From: JBCCGL01 sp039029275
GTDB lineage: Bacteria > Pseudomonadota > Gammaproteobacteria > JBCCGL01
DNA: 64,000 nt
Assembly: GCA_039029275.1 (NCBI GenBank)
Contig: JBCCGL010000003.1
Coordinates: forward strand, 62,001-126,000
Direction of reading: 5' to 3'
Below are positions 51,700 to 60,033 of this stretch, in pieces. The notes below the pieces were generated by a model. The model had not been told where the DNA came from and ran no database searches. It was given only the letters and a program-made list of their open reading frames with translations. The stretch's first letter is position 1, and each line of letters opens with the position of its first letter. The position numbers and the translations under genes were made by a program.

Positions 51700-52344
51700 A
51701 TGACATCCCCAATGACTGATATTGCAACCAGCCCTAGTGCACTTACTGTCCCGATCGTGGTCGAGCAGACTCCACGTGGAGAACGCTCGTACGACATCTA
51801 TTCGCGTCTACTTAAGGAACGCGTGGTCTTTTTGGTCGGGCCGGTCGAAGACTACAACGCTAACCTGGTAGTTGCGCAATTGTTGTTTTTAGAGTCGGAA
51901 AATCCCGATAAGGACATTTCTCTCTATATCAATTCTCCCGGTGGTTCGGTTACTGCCGGAATGTCGATTTATGACACGATGCAGTTCATCAAGCCCGACG
52001 TCAGCACTCTGTGCGTGGGGCAGGCCGCCAGTATGGGGGCGGTTCTACTCGCGGGCGGCGCGGCAGGCAAGCGATTTGTGCTGCCGCACTCGCGCTGCAT
52101 GATCCATCAGCCGCTGGGAGGCTTTCAGGGCCAGGCCAGTGATTTTGACATCCACGCACGCGAGATTCTCAGCATTCGTGATCGACTCAATCACCTTCTG
52201 GCGGCCCACACCGGGCAGGATGTGGAAAAGGTTAAGGTGGATACCGAGAGAGACAACTTTATGACCGCAGACGAGGCGGTTGATTACGGCCTGGTCGACA
52301 AGGTTGTCACAAATCGAGTAACAGAGTCGGGCGAATCCGACTGA
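51700..52344 (+). CDS. clpP: ATP-dependent Clp protease proteolytic subunit
   Basis: 214-residue serine peptidase that forms a 14-mer. Ser111 (GQAASMGAVLL) and His136 (SRCMIHQP) are the catalytic residues, with the Asp in the segment VDTERDNFMTADEA. A propeptide of about 14 residues precedes VPIVVEQTPRGERSYDIYSRL. An alternative start four codons in (51712) is possible. It acts with ClpX encoded next. Confidence 0.97.
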   Translation: MTSPMTDIATSPSALTVPIVVEQTPRGERSYDIYSRLLKERVVFLVGPVEDYNANLVVAQLLFLESENPDKDISLYINSPGGSVTAGMSIYDTMQFIKPDVSTLCVGQAASMGAVLLAGGAAGKRFVLPHSRCMIHQPLGGFQGQASDFDIHAREILSIRDRLNHLLAAHTGQDVEKVKVDTERDNFMTADEAVDYGLVDKVVTNRVTESGESD

Positions 52345-52499
52345 GCAATACCCGCTTGGGCCTGTACACCCCCGTGCAACTACAGATTTTGGGGAATTGC
52401 TGGTATTGTGACTAAATCGTTTAATTCCGCGCCGTGTATTGAAAACGCGCCGGGTTATTGGCAATGTAGACGCATTGGCGACGTTTACTGGAGCTGCAA

Positions 52500-53798
52500 A
52501 TGAGTGATGGCGAAGACAAGAAATCAGACGACAGCAAGCTGCTGTATTGCTCGTTCTGCGGTAAGAGCCAGCACGAAGTTCGCAAGCTTATCGCGGGGCC
52601 TTCGGTTTTTATCTGCGATGAGTGCGTTGATCTGTGCAACGACATCATCACCGAAGAGATGCAAGAGCAACAGGTGGGGAACGGTGAAAAGCTGCCGAAG
52701 CCACACGAAATCAAGGCGATACTTGACCAATATGTGATTGGTCAGGACGCCGCAAAGAAAGTCCTCTCGGTTGCGGTCTACAACCACTACAAGCGTCTCG
52801 AATTTCGCAATGACAAAGACAGCGTCGAGCTTGCCAAGAGCAACATTCTGCTGATTGGGCCAACCGGGTCAGGCAAAACTCTTCTCGCAGAGACGCTTGC
52901 GCGCCTGCTAAACGTACCATTTACGATTGCAGACGCCACGACCCTGACCGAGGCTGGGTACGTCGGCGAAGACGTGGAAAATATCATTCAGAAACTGCTG
53001 CAAAAATGCGACTATGACGTCGATAAAGCGCAGACCGGGATTGTCTATATCGACGAAATTGACAAAATTTCACGCAAATCAGACAACCCGTCGATAACAC
53101 GAGATGTATCCGGAGAGGGCGTCCAGCAAGCACTGCTGAAACTGATTGAGGGCACTGTTGCGTCGGTTCCGCCGCAGGGTGGTCGCAAGCACCCCCAGCA
53201 GGAATTTCTACAAGTCGATACTTCCAATATTTTGTTCCTGGTTGGCGGCGCGTTCGCCGGTCTTGACAAGGTAATCCGCAACCGATCCGAGAAAGGCGGG
53301 ATTGGGTTCTCGGCTGATGTGAAATCCAAAGACGATGCTAAGAATGTCGGTGAAATACTGCACGACGTCGAAGCTGAAGATTTGATCCAGTACGGTTTGA
53401 TTCCTGAGTTTGTGGGTCGCTTGCCTGTTGTCGCGACGCTTGAAGAACTCGACGAAGATGCGCTGGTACGTATTCTGCGCGAGCCGAAAAACGCGATTAC
53501 CAAACAATACGAGAAACTATTTGGTATGGAGGATTGCGAACTTGAGTTTCGCGAAGACGCACTCTATGCCGTGGCGCGCAAAGCGACTGAACGTAAAACC
53601 GGTGCACGTGGCCTGCGTACAATTCTCGAAAACGTTTTGCTCGAGACCATGTACGATCTTCCACAGATGGAAAACGTCAAGAAAGTCGTGGTTGACGACA
53701 GCGTCGTTCGCGGCGAGTCCAAGCCCTATTTATTACTCGAAGGTCAAGAAGCCATGCTCGAAGGCGGTGAGTACAAGAAAGCCGCATCCGACGAGTAA
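52500..53798 (+). CDS. clpX: ATP-dependent Clp protease ATP-binding subunit ClpX
   Basis: 432-residue AAA+ unfoldase. The N-terminal zinc-binding domain has Cys17, Cys20, Cys39 and Cys42 (CSFCGK...CDECVDLC). Walker A is GPTGSGKT, Walker B VYIDEIDKI, pore loop GYVGEDV, and the ClpP-binding loop is in the usual IGF-type region (GGIGFSADV). Separated from clpP by 155 bases without another gene. Confidence 0.98.
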   Translation: MSDGEDKKSDDSKLLYCSFCGKSQHEVRKLIAGPSVFICDECVDLCNDIITEEMQEQQVGNGEKLPKPHEIKAILDQYVIGQDAAKKVLSVAVYNHYKRLEFRNDKDSVELAKSNILLIGPTGSGKTLLAETLARLLNVPFTIADATTLTEAGYVGEDVENIIQKLLQKCDYDVDKAQTGIVYIDEIDKISRKSDNPSITRDVSGEGVQQALLKLIEGTVASVPPQGGRKHPQQEFLQVDTSNILFLVGGAFAGLDKVIRNRSEKGGIGFSADVKSKDDAKNVGEILHDVEAEDLIQYGLIPEFVGRLPVVATLEELDEDALVRILREPKNAITKQYEKLFGMEDCELEFREDALYAVARKATERKTGARGLRTILENVLLETMYDLPQMENVKKVVVDDSVVRGESKPYLLLEGQEAMLEGGEYKKAASDE

Positions 53799-53840
53799 GC
53801 CCTCCTCCAATCGAACCCGTTTCGGTTGAATTACGAATAT

Positions 53841-53862
53841 CCATCACTATGATGGGTACAAT
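53841..53862 (+). promoter_or_regulatory. Inverted repeat and -10 box upstream of lon
   Basis: CCATCA-CTA-TGATGG (53841-53855) is a perfect 6-base inverted repeat directly before TACAAT (53857-53862), 22 bases from the lon start. It may be an operator; no sigma-32 consensus was seen. Confidence 0.3.
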
Positions 53863-53884
53863 ATCTGTTAGCTGTTGTTGATGT

Positions 53885-56323
53885 ATGAGCGATTTCACTG
53901 ACGACGCCGTGACAGGCGGCGACTCTTCTACGCGTATCGCGGTGCTCCCGCTGCGCGACGTGGTGGTATACCCACATATGGTTGTCCCGCTATTTGTCGG
54001 TCGAGGCAAATCCATCCGTGCGCTTGATGCGGCTATGTCAGACAACAAACAAATTTTGTTAGTCGCGCAGAAAACCGCGGACACAGAGGAACCAACGCGA
54101 GAGGATATGTACGACGTTGGCACGGTCTCGACAATTCTCCAGCTGCTCAAGCTGCCTGATGGCACGATCAAGGTACTCGTTGAAGGCACCAATCGCGCGC
54201 GCATAGCTCATCTCGACAATACCGACAACGATTACTTCGATGCTGAAGTTGAAATTGTTCGCGACGGCGAAATAATCGAAGAAAAGGAAGCTGAAGCCCT
54301 GTCGCGTTCGGTGACCAATTTGTTTGATCAGTACATCAAGCTAAACAAAAAAGTGCCCCCCGAAATTCTCACGTCACTCGCCGGTATTGACGATCCCAGC
54401 AGGCTGGCCGATACCGTCGCTGCGCACATGGCGCTGAAAATCGAGGAAAAGCAGCAGGTTCTGGAGCTTATAGGTTCTCGCGAGCGTCTCGAGCATTTGA
54501 TTCATTTGATGGAGAGCGAACTCGATTTGCTGCAAGTTGAAAAACGCATTCGTGGCCGCGTCAAACAGCAGATGGAGAAGAGTCAGCGCGAGTACTACTT
54601 GAATGAGCAGATGAAGGCTATTCAGAAAGAACTCGGTGAGATGGATGAGGCCGGAAACGAAACCGATGATCTCACCAGGAAAATCGAATCGTCCGGTATG
54701 CCAAAAGACGCACGCGAGAAGGCCGATGCCGAGCTGAATAAACTCAAAATGATGTCGCCTATGTCTGCTGAGGCGACCGTAGTGCGCAACTATCTTGACA
54801 CCTTAATCAGCATTCCGTGGCGTAAACGCTCCAAGGTTCGTTCAGACCTTGCTGCTGCTGAAGCTGTCCTTGAAGAAGATCACTATGGCCTCGACAAGGT
54901 TAAAGAACGCATTCTTGAATATTTGGCAGTTCAGCAACGCGTTAAAAAAAGTAAAGGTCCTATCCTTTGTTTAGTTGGCCCTCCTGGGGTGGGTAAGACC
55001 TCGCTAGGACGCTCAATTGCCCGAGCGACAGGTCGAAAGTTCGGCCGCATGTCACTCGGCGGAGTACGCGATGAGGCGGAAATTCGCGGCCACCGCCGAA
55101 CCTATATTGGTTCAATGCCTGGCAAGATCGTTCAAACTCTGATCAAAATCGGCAAACGTAACCCGCTGTTCCTGCTGGACGAAATCGACAAGATGTCGAT
55201 GGATTTTCGCGGTGACCCATCTTCGGCGATGCTCGAAGTGCTCGATCCGGAGCAAAACCATACCTTCGCAGACCACTATCTGGAAGTTGATATGGACTTG
55301 TCGGACGTGATGTTTGTCGCAACTGCCAACTCGCTCAATATCCCGGCACCGCTGCTTGATCGGATGGAAGTCATTCGAATACCCGGTTACACGGAAGATG
55401 AAAAACTGAATATTGCCATCAAATACTTAATCCCACGCAAGATGAAAGATAACGGATTGCGAGAGGATGAACTCGAAATTACGGATAACGCGGTGCGGGA
55501 CATTATCCGCACTTACACGCGCGAGGCTGGCGTTCGCAACCTGGAACGAGAAATCTCGAAGATTTGCCGCAAAGTAGTAAAGGAGATATTGCTCGCAGAT
55601 GACTCAAGCGACACGATGGTCGTTGACTCGGAGCAACTGAATCATTACCTCGGAGTTCACAAATACCGTTTTGGTCGCGCAGAAGAACGCGATCAAGTTG
55701 GACAAGTGACCGGACTGGCGTGGACTGAAGTGGGCGGCGAATTGCTCGCCATAGAATCGGCTGTTGTCACGGGCAAGGGTAAACTCACCCACACCGGCCA
55801 GCTTGGGGATGTTATGCAGGAGTCGATTCAAGCTGCTCTGACAGTTGTGCGCAGCAGGTCTAATTTGCTTGGTGTGTCGAAAACGTTTCACGAGAAAAAA
55901 GACATTCATATCCACGTACCCGAGGGCGCCACTCCAAAAGATGGGCCCAGTGCCGGTATCGGTATGTGCACTGCGTTGGTCTCGGCGCTAACTGATATCA
56001 AGGTCCGCTCGGACGTCGCGATGACTGGCGAGATTACCCTTCGGGGTGAGGTTCTCCCCATTGGTGGGTTGAAAGAGAAACTGCTCGCGGCGCATCGCGG
56101 AGGCATCTCGACGGTTGTGATTCCTGCTGAGAACAAGAAAGATCTTGCGGACATACCCGACAACATTCTTGAAAGCCTCGAAGTGAAACCAGTCCGCTGG
56201 ATTGATGAAGTCTTCGAAATCGCGTTACAAACCATGCCGGTGCCTATCGAAGAAATCGACGAAGAATCCAGTTCGCGGGTCGAAAGCGACGCTGATTCAG
56301 GCGACAATCTTCGGCCGCATTAG
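53885..56323 (+). CDS. lon: Lon protease
   Basis: 812-residue AAA+ serine protease degrading misfolded and regulatory proteins. The LonA N-terminal domain starts IAVLPLRDVVVYPHMVVPLFVGR. Walker A is GPPGVGKTS, Walker B LFLLDEIDK, and the Ser-Lys dyad has Ser in PKDGPSAGIGM with the Lys in the later GGLKEKLLAAHRGG. The C-terminus extends about 25 acidic and Ser-rich residues beyond the core. Confidence 0.98.
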   Translation: MSDFTDDAVTGGDSSTRIAVLPLRDVVVYPHMVVPLFVGRGKSIRALDAAMSDNKQILLVAQKTADTEEPTREDMYDVGTVSTILQLLKLPDGTIKVLVEGTNRARIAHLDNTDNDYFDAEVEIVRDGEIIEEKEAEALSRSVTNLFDQYIKLNKKVPPEILTSLAGIDDPSRLADTVAAHMALKIEEKQQVLELIGSRERLEHLIHLMESELDLLQVEKRIRGRVKQQMEKSQREYYLNEQMKAIQKELGEMDEAGNETDDLTRKIESSGMPKDAREKADAELNKLKMMSPMSAEATVVRNYLDTLISIPWRKRSKVRSDLAAAEAVLEEDHYGLDKVKERILEYLAVQQRVKKSKGPILCLVGPPGVGKTSLGRSIARATGRKFGRMSLGGVRDEAEIRGHRRTYIGSMPGKIVQTLIKIGKRNPLFLLDEIDKMSMDFRGDPSSAMLEVLDPEQNHTFADHYLEVDMDLSDVMFVATANSLNIPAPLLDRMEVIRIPGYTEDEKLNIAIKYLIPRKMKDNGLREDELEITDNAVRDIIRTYTREAGVRNLEREISKICRKVVKEILLADDSSDTMVVDSEQLNHYLGVHKYRFGRAEERDQVGQVTGLAWTEVGGELLAIESAVVTGKGKLTHTGQLGDVMQESIQAALTVVRSRSNLLGVSKTFHEKKDIHIHVPEGATPKDGPSAGIGMCTALVSALTDIKVRSDVAMTGEITLRGEVLPIGGLKEKLLAAHRGGISTVVIPAENKKDLADIPDNILESLEVKPVRWIDEVFEIALQTMPVPIEEIDEESSSRVESDADSGDNLRPH

Positions 56324-56385
56324 CGTAACAAGGGATGCTTACAACCGACTGGGTAAAATTAACCGCGTATCACCGCCAAGTAGCA

Positions 56386-56415
56386 TTGACACGTCGCGAA
56401 CCCAGTTGGTATAAA
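56386..56415 (+). promoter_or_regulatory. Strong sigma-70 promoter of hupB
   Basis: Perfect TTGACA (56386-56391), 18 bases, TATAAA (56410-56415). Transcription would begin near 56422 and give a leader of about 170 bases before hupB. Confidence 0.65.
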
Positions 56416-56456
56416 TGATTGCACTTGCTGTCGGACACCGAAGTCACAATCTTTGC

Positions 56457-56483
56457 GCTGCCATCAAGTTAAGGTGTGGCAGC
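56457..56483 (+). other. Hairpin in the hupB leader
   Basis: GCTGCCA and TGGCAGC are perfect 7-base arms around a 13-base loop, within the 267-base gap between lon and hupB. It lacks a T run, so it is not an intrinsic terminator. No other gene is visible in this gap. Confidence 0.4.
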
Positions 56484-56590
56484 AGCACGGCTTCTGCACG
56501 CAACCTACCGATGAAATTACTAAGAACGCGTGCATTTAGCGTGCCTATTACTAATCGATATCAATCATTAAAACACTGAGGGAGTGACGA

Positions 56591-56863
56591 ATGAATAAAT
56601 CAGAATTTGTAGACGCGGTTGCCGACAATGCTGATGTGCCAAAAGCAACAGTCGCAAAGGTTCTCGATTCGATGGTGTCTACCATTGGCAATTCTTTGAA
56701 TAACGGTGACCAAATCACGCTGGTAGGCTTTGGAACCTTCCTGGTTCGCAAGCGTGAAGCGCGTCAAGGCCGTAACCCACGCACCGGTGAAACGATCGAA
56801 ATTGCCGCATCAAATGTCCCAAGCTTCAAAGCTGGTAAAGCACTAAAAGATGCCGTAAACTAG
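56591..56863 (+). CDS. hupB: DNA-binding protein HU-beta
   Basis: 90-residue nucleoid protein. It begins MNKSEFVDAVADNADV and contains the DNA-binding arm GFGTFLVRKREARQGRNPRTGE, with the Pro that intercalates. Ribosome site GAGGGAG lies just upstream. As in E. coli, it follows lon. Confidence 0.98.
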   Translation: MNKSEFVDAVADNADVPKATVAKVLDSMVSTIGNSLNNGDQITLVGFGTFLVRKREARQGRNPRTGETIEIAASNVPSFKAGKALKDAVN

Positions 56864-56879
56864 CGCGCTTTCTGAGCGG

Positions 56880-56955
56880 GGGTGCTTAGCTCAGTTGGGA
56901 GAGCATCGCCCTTACAAGGCGAGGGTCGGGGGTTCAAGTCCCTCAGCACCCACCA
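56880..56955 (+). tRNA. tRNA-Val (anticodon TAC)
   Basis: Acceptor GGGTGCT pairs with AGCACCC; anticodon loop CTTACAA in CGCC/GGCG; T-loop GGTTCAAGTCC; encoded CCA. It starts 16 bases after the hupB stop. Confidence 0.97.
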
Positions 56956-56961
56956 CACTTT

Positions 56962-57038
56962 GGAGCGGTAGTTCAGTTGGTTAGAATACCGGCCTGTCAC
57001 GCCGGGGGTCGCGGGTTCGAGTCCCGTCCGCTCCGCCA
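56962..57038 (+). tRNA. tRNA-Asp (anticodon GTC)
   Basis: Acceptor GGAGCGG pairs with CCGCTCC; anticodon loop CTGTCAC; T-loop GGTTCGAGTCC; encoded CCA end. Six bases after tRNA-Val, so one transcript. Confidence 0.97.
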
Positions 57039-57050
57039 TAAAGTAAACAA

Positions 57051-57080
57051 AAAGGGCGCCGTTGGCGTCCTTTTGTTTTT
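57051..57080 (+). terminator. Rho-independent terminator after tRNA-Asp
   Basis: AAAGGGCGCC-GTT-GGCGTCCTTT stem (one G-T pair) followed by a T-rich run TTGTTTTT. Confidence 0.85.
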
Positions 57081-57138
57081 AGGCAAACACCTCATTCGTT
57101 ATCTATAACGGTCATTAAGAAATTACTGGTAAGTCGTC

Positions 57139-59058
57139 ATGTTGTTAGATCTGCGAGACCGAGTTAAAGGCTCCAAATGGTTGGGCATCACTATCGTTGT
57201 GATCATCGCGATACCCTTTGCGTTAGTCGGTATTGGGTCATATTTAAGCGGTGGTGGTGATCACTACGCCGCTAAAGTAAATGACGAAGAAATCAGCGTG
57301 CGGACCTACGAACAAAATTACTTTGCGCAGAGAAGCCAGCTGCAATCGATGTTTGGTGGTCAAATTCCCGCGTCATTTGCGAGCGGTTCATTTTTGCGCG
57401 AGCAAGCTCTGGAAGCGTCGGTCACACAGGCTTTACTTAGTCAGCACGCAAGTGAAAAGGGTTACGCGGTGGGTGATCAACTGGTCGCTTCGTCAATTAT
57501 TAACGAGCCAGCATTTCAGGTTGACGGTGCTTTCGACAAGGCACGCTACGAGCGCCAGCTTCAATCTCAGGGTCTGACTGCGCAACAGTTTGAAGCACGA
57601 TTGCGTGAAGACCTCGCGGTCAACCAAATGCGCGAAGGTATTCTGTTGTCAACTTTCCAGACCACTCATGAGCGTGATGCTGCTATCGCTTTACGCGATC
57701 AAATTCGAACATTTTCATTGCTGACATTTGCTGTGGATGACATCGACTATCTACCTGCGCCGACCGAATCGGCAGTTGACGAGTATTTTTCAAATAACGC
57801 GTCAGCGTTCGTCAATCCTGAGGCGGTTAAACTCGAGTATCTTGAATTGAGCATCGACGATCTGGCTGCGCAGGTTGAGGTTGATGACGAACTGTTGCTC
57901 GCTGCCTACGAAAACGAAAAATCCAATTACGTAAACCCGGAACAACGCAGGGCGTCTCATATCCTGCTAACCACATCCGACGACGACAATGATGACGATC
58001 GTGAGGCCAAGCGTCAGCAACTCATGGATATTCGCTCGCAAGCTCTTAACGGGGTCGATTTTGCCGAGCTTGCTGAAGAGTTTTCCGACGATCCGGGTTC
58101 CGCTTCGCAAGGGGGTGACCTTGGTGCCTTCCCCCGCGGTGTCATGGTGCCAGAGTTTGAAGAAGCAGCGTTTTCGCTCAATACTGACGAACTCAGCGAT
58201 GTTGTCGAATCCTCATTTGGATTTCACCTTATCAAGGTAACGGATGTGATCGAAGAGCAAGGTCAAAGTTTTGAGGAAGCCCGATTTGACGTCGAGCAAG
58301 CGTATCGAGCACGTGAATCTGAGTCACTATTTTTTGAATTGTCTGATGCGCTTGCAAACGAGGTGTACGAAAACAGCGATAGTCTGGATAGCGCCGCAGC
58401 CGCTTTGGGTTCCGAAGTCAAGGAAACCGATTTTCTGGCCACGACCGATCGGTCGGATATTTTTAGCCACAGCGCGGTGCGCAATGCAGCTTTTGACGTG
58501 TCATTGCGTGAAGAAGGATTAAATTCGGAAGTGATCGAGATTGGCGAGAATCACGTTGTCGTGATTCGCGTTCAAGAATATCGCGAGGCGTCACCGCAAA
58601 CGGTCGACGAGGTGCGAGATGATATTGAAGCCATCTTGGTACAGCAAGAGCGCGAGAAAAAACTGGATCAACTGGCAGCTGAAGCGATTGAAGCACTCAA
58701 CGGTGGCTCAGATCTGGTTGATGTATCAGATCAGCTGGCAGCGAGTAACGCTCAAAGCAATGTTTCTGCGAATAGGCAGGAAACGGCGGTCGATGCGAAT
58801 ATTCTGCGCACACTCTTCAGTATGCCTAAACCCACTGGAAGTGCGACCTATGAGTCGGTTAACACCGTGAGCGGAGACAAAGTCGTTATTGCATTATCAG
58901 CAGTTGATCAACCACAAGGTAACAACGCAGTGGATGCAGATGTTGAAGCAGAGCGCGCGAACATCGGACGTAATGAATATGCAGCGTGGTTGAGCGCTAT
59001 GCGTGATCGCGCTGAGGTGATTATCAATAATCAGCTTTTGGATGAAGTATCGCGTTAA
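57139..59058 (+). CDS. ppiD: Periplasmic folding chaperone PpiD
   Basis: 639-residue SurA/PpiD-type protein tethered to the inner membrane near the Sec translocon. The membrane anchor is at about residues 14-34 (GITIVVIIAIPFALVGIGSYL). The SurA_N-like chaperone part follows, and the parvulin (PPIC) domain lies at about 270-365 (RASHILLTT...GSASQGGDLGAFPRGVM). Normal length for PpiD (E. coli 623). Single gene bounded by two terminators. Confidence 0.95.
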   Translation: MLLDLRDRVKGSKWLGITIVVIIAIPFALVGIGSYLSGGGDHYAAKVNDEEISVRTYEQNYFAQRSQLQSMFGGQIPASFASGSFLREQALEASVTQALLSQHASEKGYAVGDQLVASSIINEPAFQVDGAFDKARYERQLQSQGLTAQQFEARLREDLAVNQMREGILLSTFQTTHERDAAIALRDQIRTFSLLTFAVDDIDYLPAPTESAVDEYFSNNASAFVNPEAVKLEYLELSIDDLAAQVEVDDELLLAAYENEKSNYVNPEQRRASHILLTTSDDDNDDDREAKRQQLMDIRSQALNGVDFAELAEEFSDDPGSASQGGDLGAFPRGVMVPEFEEAAFSLNTDELSDVVESSFGFHLIKVTDVIEEQGQSFEEARFDVEQAYRARESESLFFELSDALANEVYENSDSLDSAAAALGSEVKETDFLATTDRSDIFSHSAVRNAAFDVSLREEGLNSEVIEIGENHVVVIRVQEYREASPQTVDEVRDDIEAILVQQEREKKLDQLAAEAIEALNGGSDLVDVSDQLAASNAQSNVSANRQETAVDANILRTLFSMPKPTGSATYESVNTVSGDKVVIALSAVDQPQGNNAVDADVEAERANIGRNEYAAWLSAMRDRAEVIINNQLLDEVSR

Positions 59059-59087
59059 AACAGTCACTCGTGAGCAGCACAGCGATT

Positions 59088-59120
59088 AAAAAGGGTACGA
59101 AATTTTCGTACCCTTTTTTT
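59088..59120. terminator. Bidirectional terminator between ppiD and fabI
   Basis: AAGGGTACGAAA and TTTCGTACCCTT form a long perfect hairpin flanked by A and T runs on both sides, suited to end the converging ppiD and fabI transcripts. Confidence 0.9.
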
Positions 59121-59159
59121 GCGCAGTTATGCAGGATTGGCGAAGCGCAAGATAGAGGA

Positions 59160-59945
59160 TTATTTTGGTGTCGGCATGCCCACGATGTTGTAGCCGCTAT
59201 CGACATAGACAACCTGTCCGGTAATCCCGGCTGACAAATCAGACGCGAGAAATGCAGCGGTATCGCCGACTTGCTCTATGGTTACATTACGCCGCAGCGG
59301 AGCGGTTTCCTCTACGTATTCCAGCAACTTGCGAAAATCCGCGATTCCCGCGGCGGCCAGGGTTCGCAATGGGCCCGCTGAAATCGCATTCACACGTATG
59401 CCTTTCGGGCCAAGTGAATTGGCGAGATAGCGTGTGTTCGCCTCGAGGCTAGCTTTGGCCAGTCCCATTACATTGTAATTAGGAAGAGCTTGAACGGCGC
59501 CAAGGTAACTCATCGTAATCATCGCGCCGTCACGACCATCCATCAGTGCGCGCGCTTCTTTGGCCATCGCGGCGAAACTATACGAACTGATATCGTGTGC
59601 GATACGGAAACCCTCGCGGGAGACATTGTCGAGATAATCGCCCTCGAGTTGGTCTCCCGGTGCAAACGCAATCGAGTGGACCATGATGTCCATCGAATCC
59701 CAGTGATCGCGTAAGCCGCTAAAAGTCTCAGCAATCTCTTCATCAGTTTCAACATTGCAAGGAAGTACAATATTCGAGTTGCACTCGGCAGCAAGGTCAA
59801 CAACGCGATCTTTTAAGCGATCACCCTGATATGTAAACGCGAGCTCAGCGCCTTCTCGGCGCATCGACTGGGCGATGCCCCAGGCGATCGAACGTTTGCT
59901 CGCCACGCCTGAAATCAGCGCGCGTTTACCGTTTAAAAAACCCAT
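59160..59945 (-). CDS. fabI: Enoyl-[acyl-carrier-protein] reductase (NADH)
   Basis: 261-residue short-chain-dehydrogenase-type enzyme that completes each round of fatty acid elongation. The NAD-binding start is GKRALISGVASKRSIAWGIA. The FabI catalytic pair is the Tyr and Lys of YNVMGLAKASLE (Tyr-x6-Lys), and the SAGPLRTLAAAGI segment binds acyl chains. It is the usual triclosan-type target enzyme. Convergent with ppiD; ppiD-fabI neighbours are also seen in Pseudomonas. Confidence 0.97.
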   Translation of the reverse strand: MGFLNGKRALISGVASKRSIAWGIAQSMRREGAELAFTYQGDRLKDRVVDLAAECNSNIVLPCNVETDEEIAETFSGLRDHWDSMDIMVHSIAFAPGDQLEGDYLDNVSREGFRIAHDISSYSFAAMAKEARALMDGRDGAMITMSYLGAVQALPNYNVMGLAKASLEANTRYLANSLGPKGIRVNAISAGPLRTLAAAGIADFRKLLEYVEETAPLRRNVTIEQVGDTAAFLASDLSAGITGQVVYVDSGYNIVGMPTPK

Positions 59946-60033
59946 AACCGAAACTCCAACATCAATTTATACTTTCGTGTATACATTCTAAACTAGTGAA
60001 TACCTGCTCTCCACTGGTCATTCTGGCGACAGT

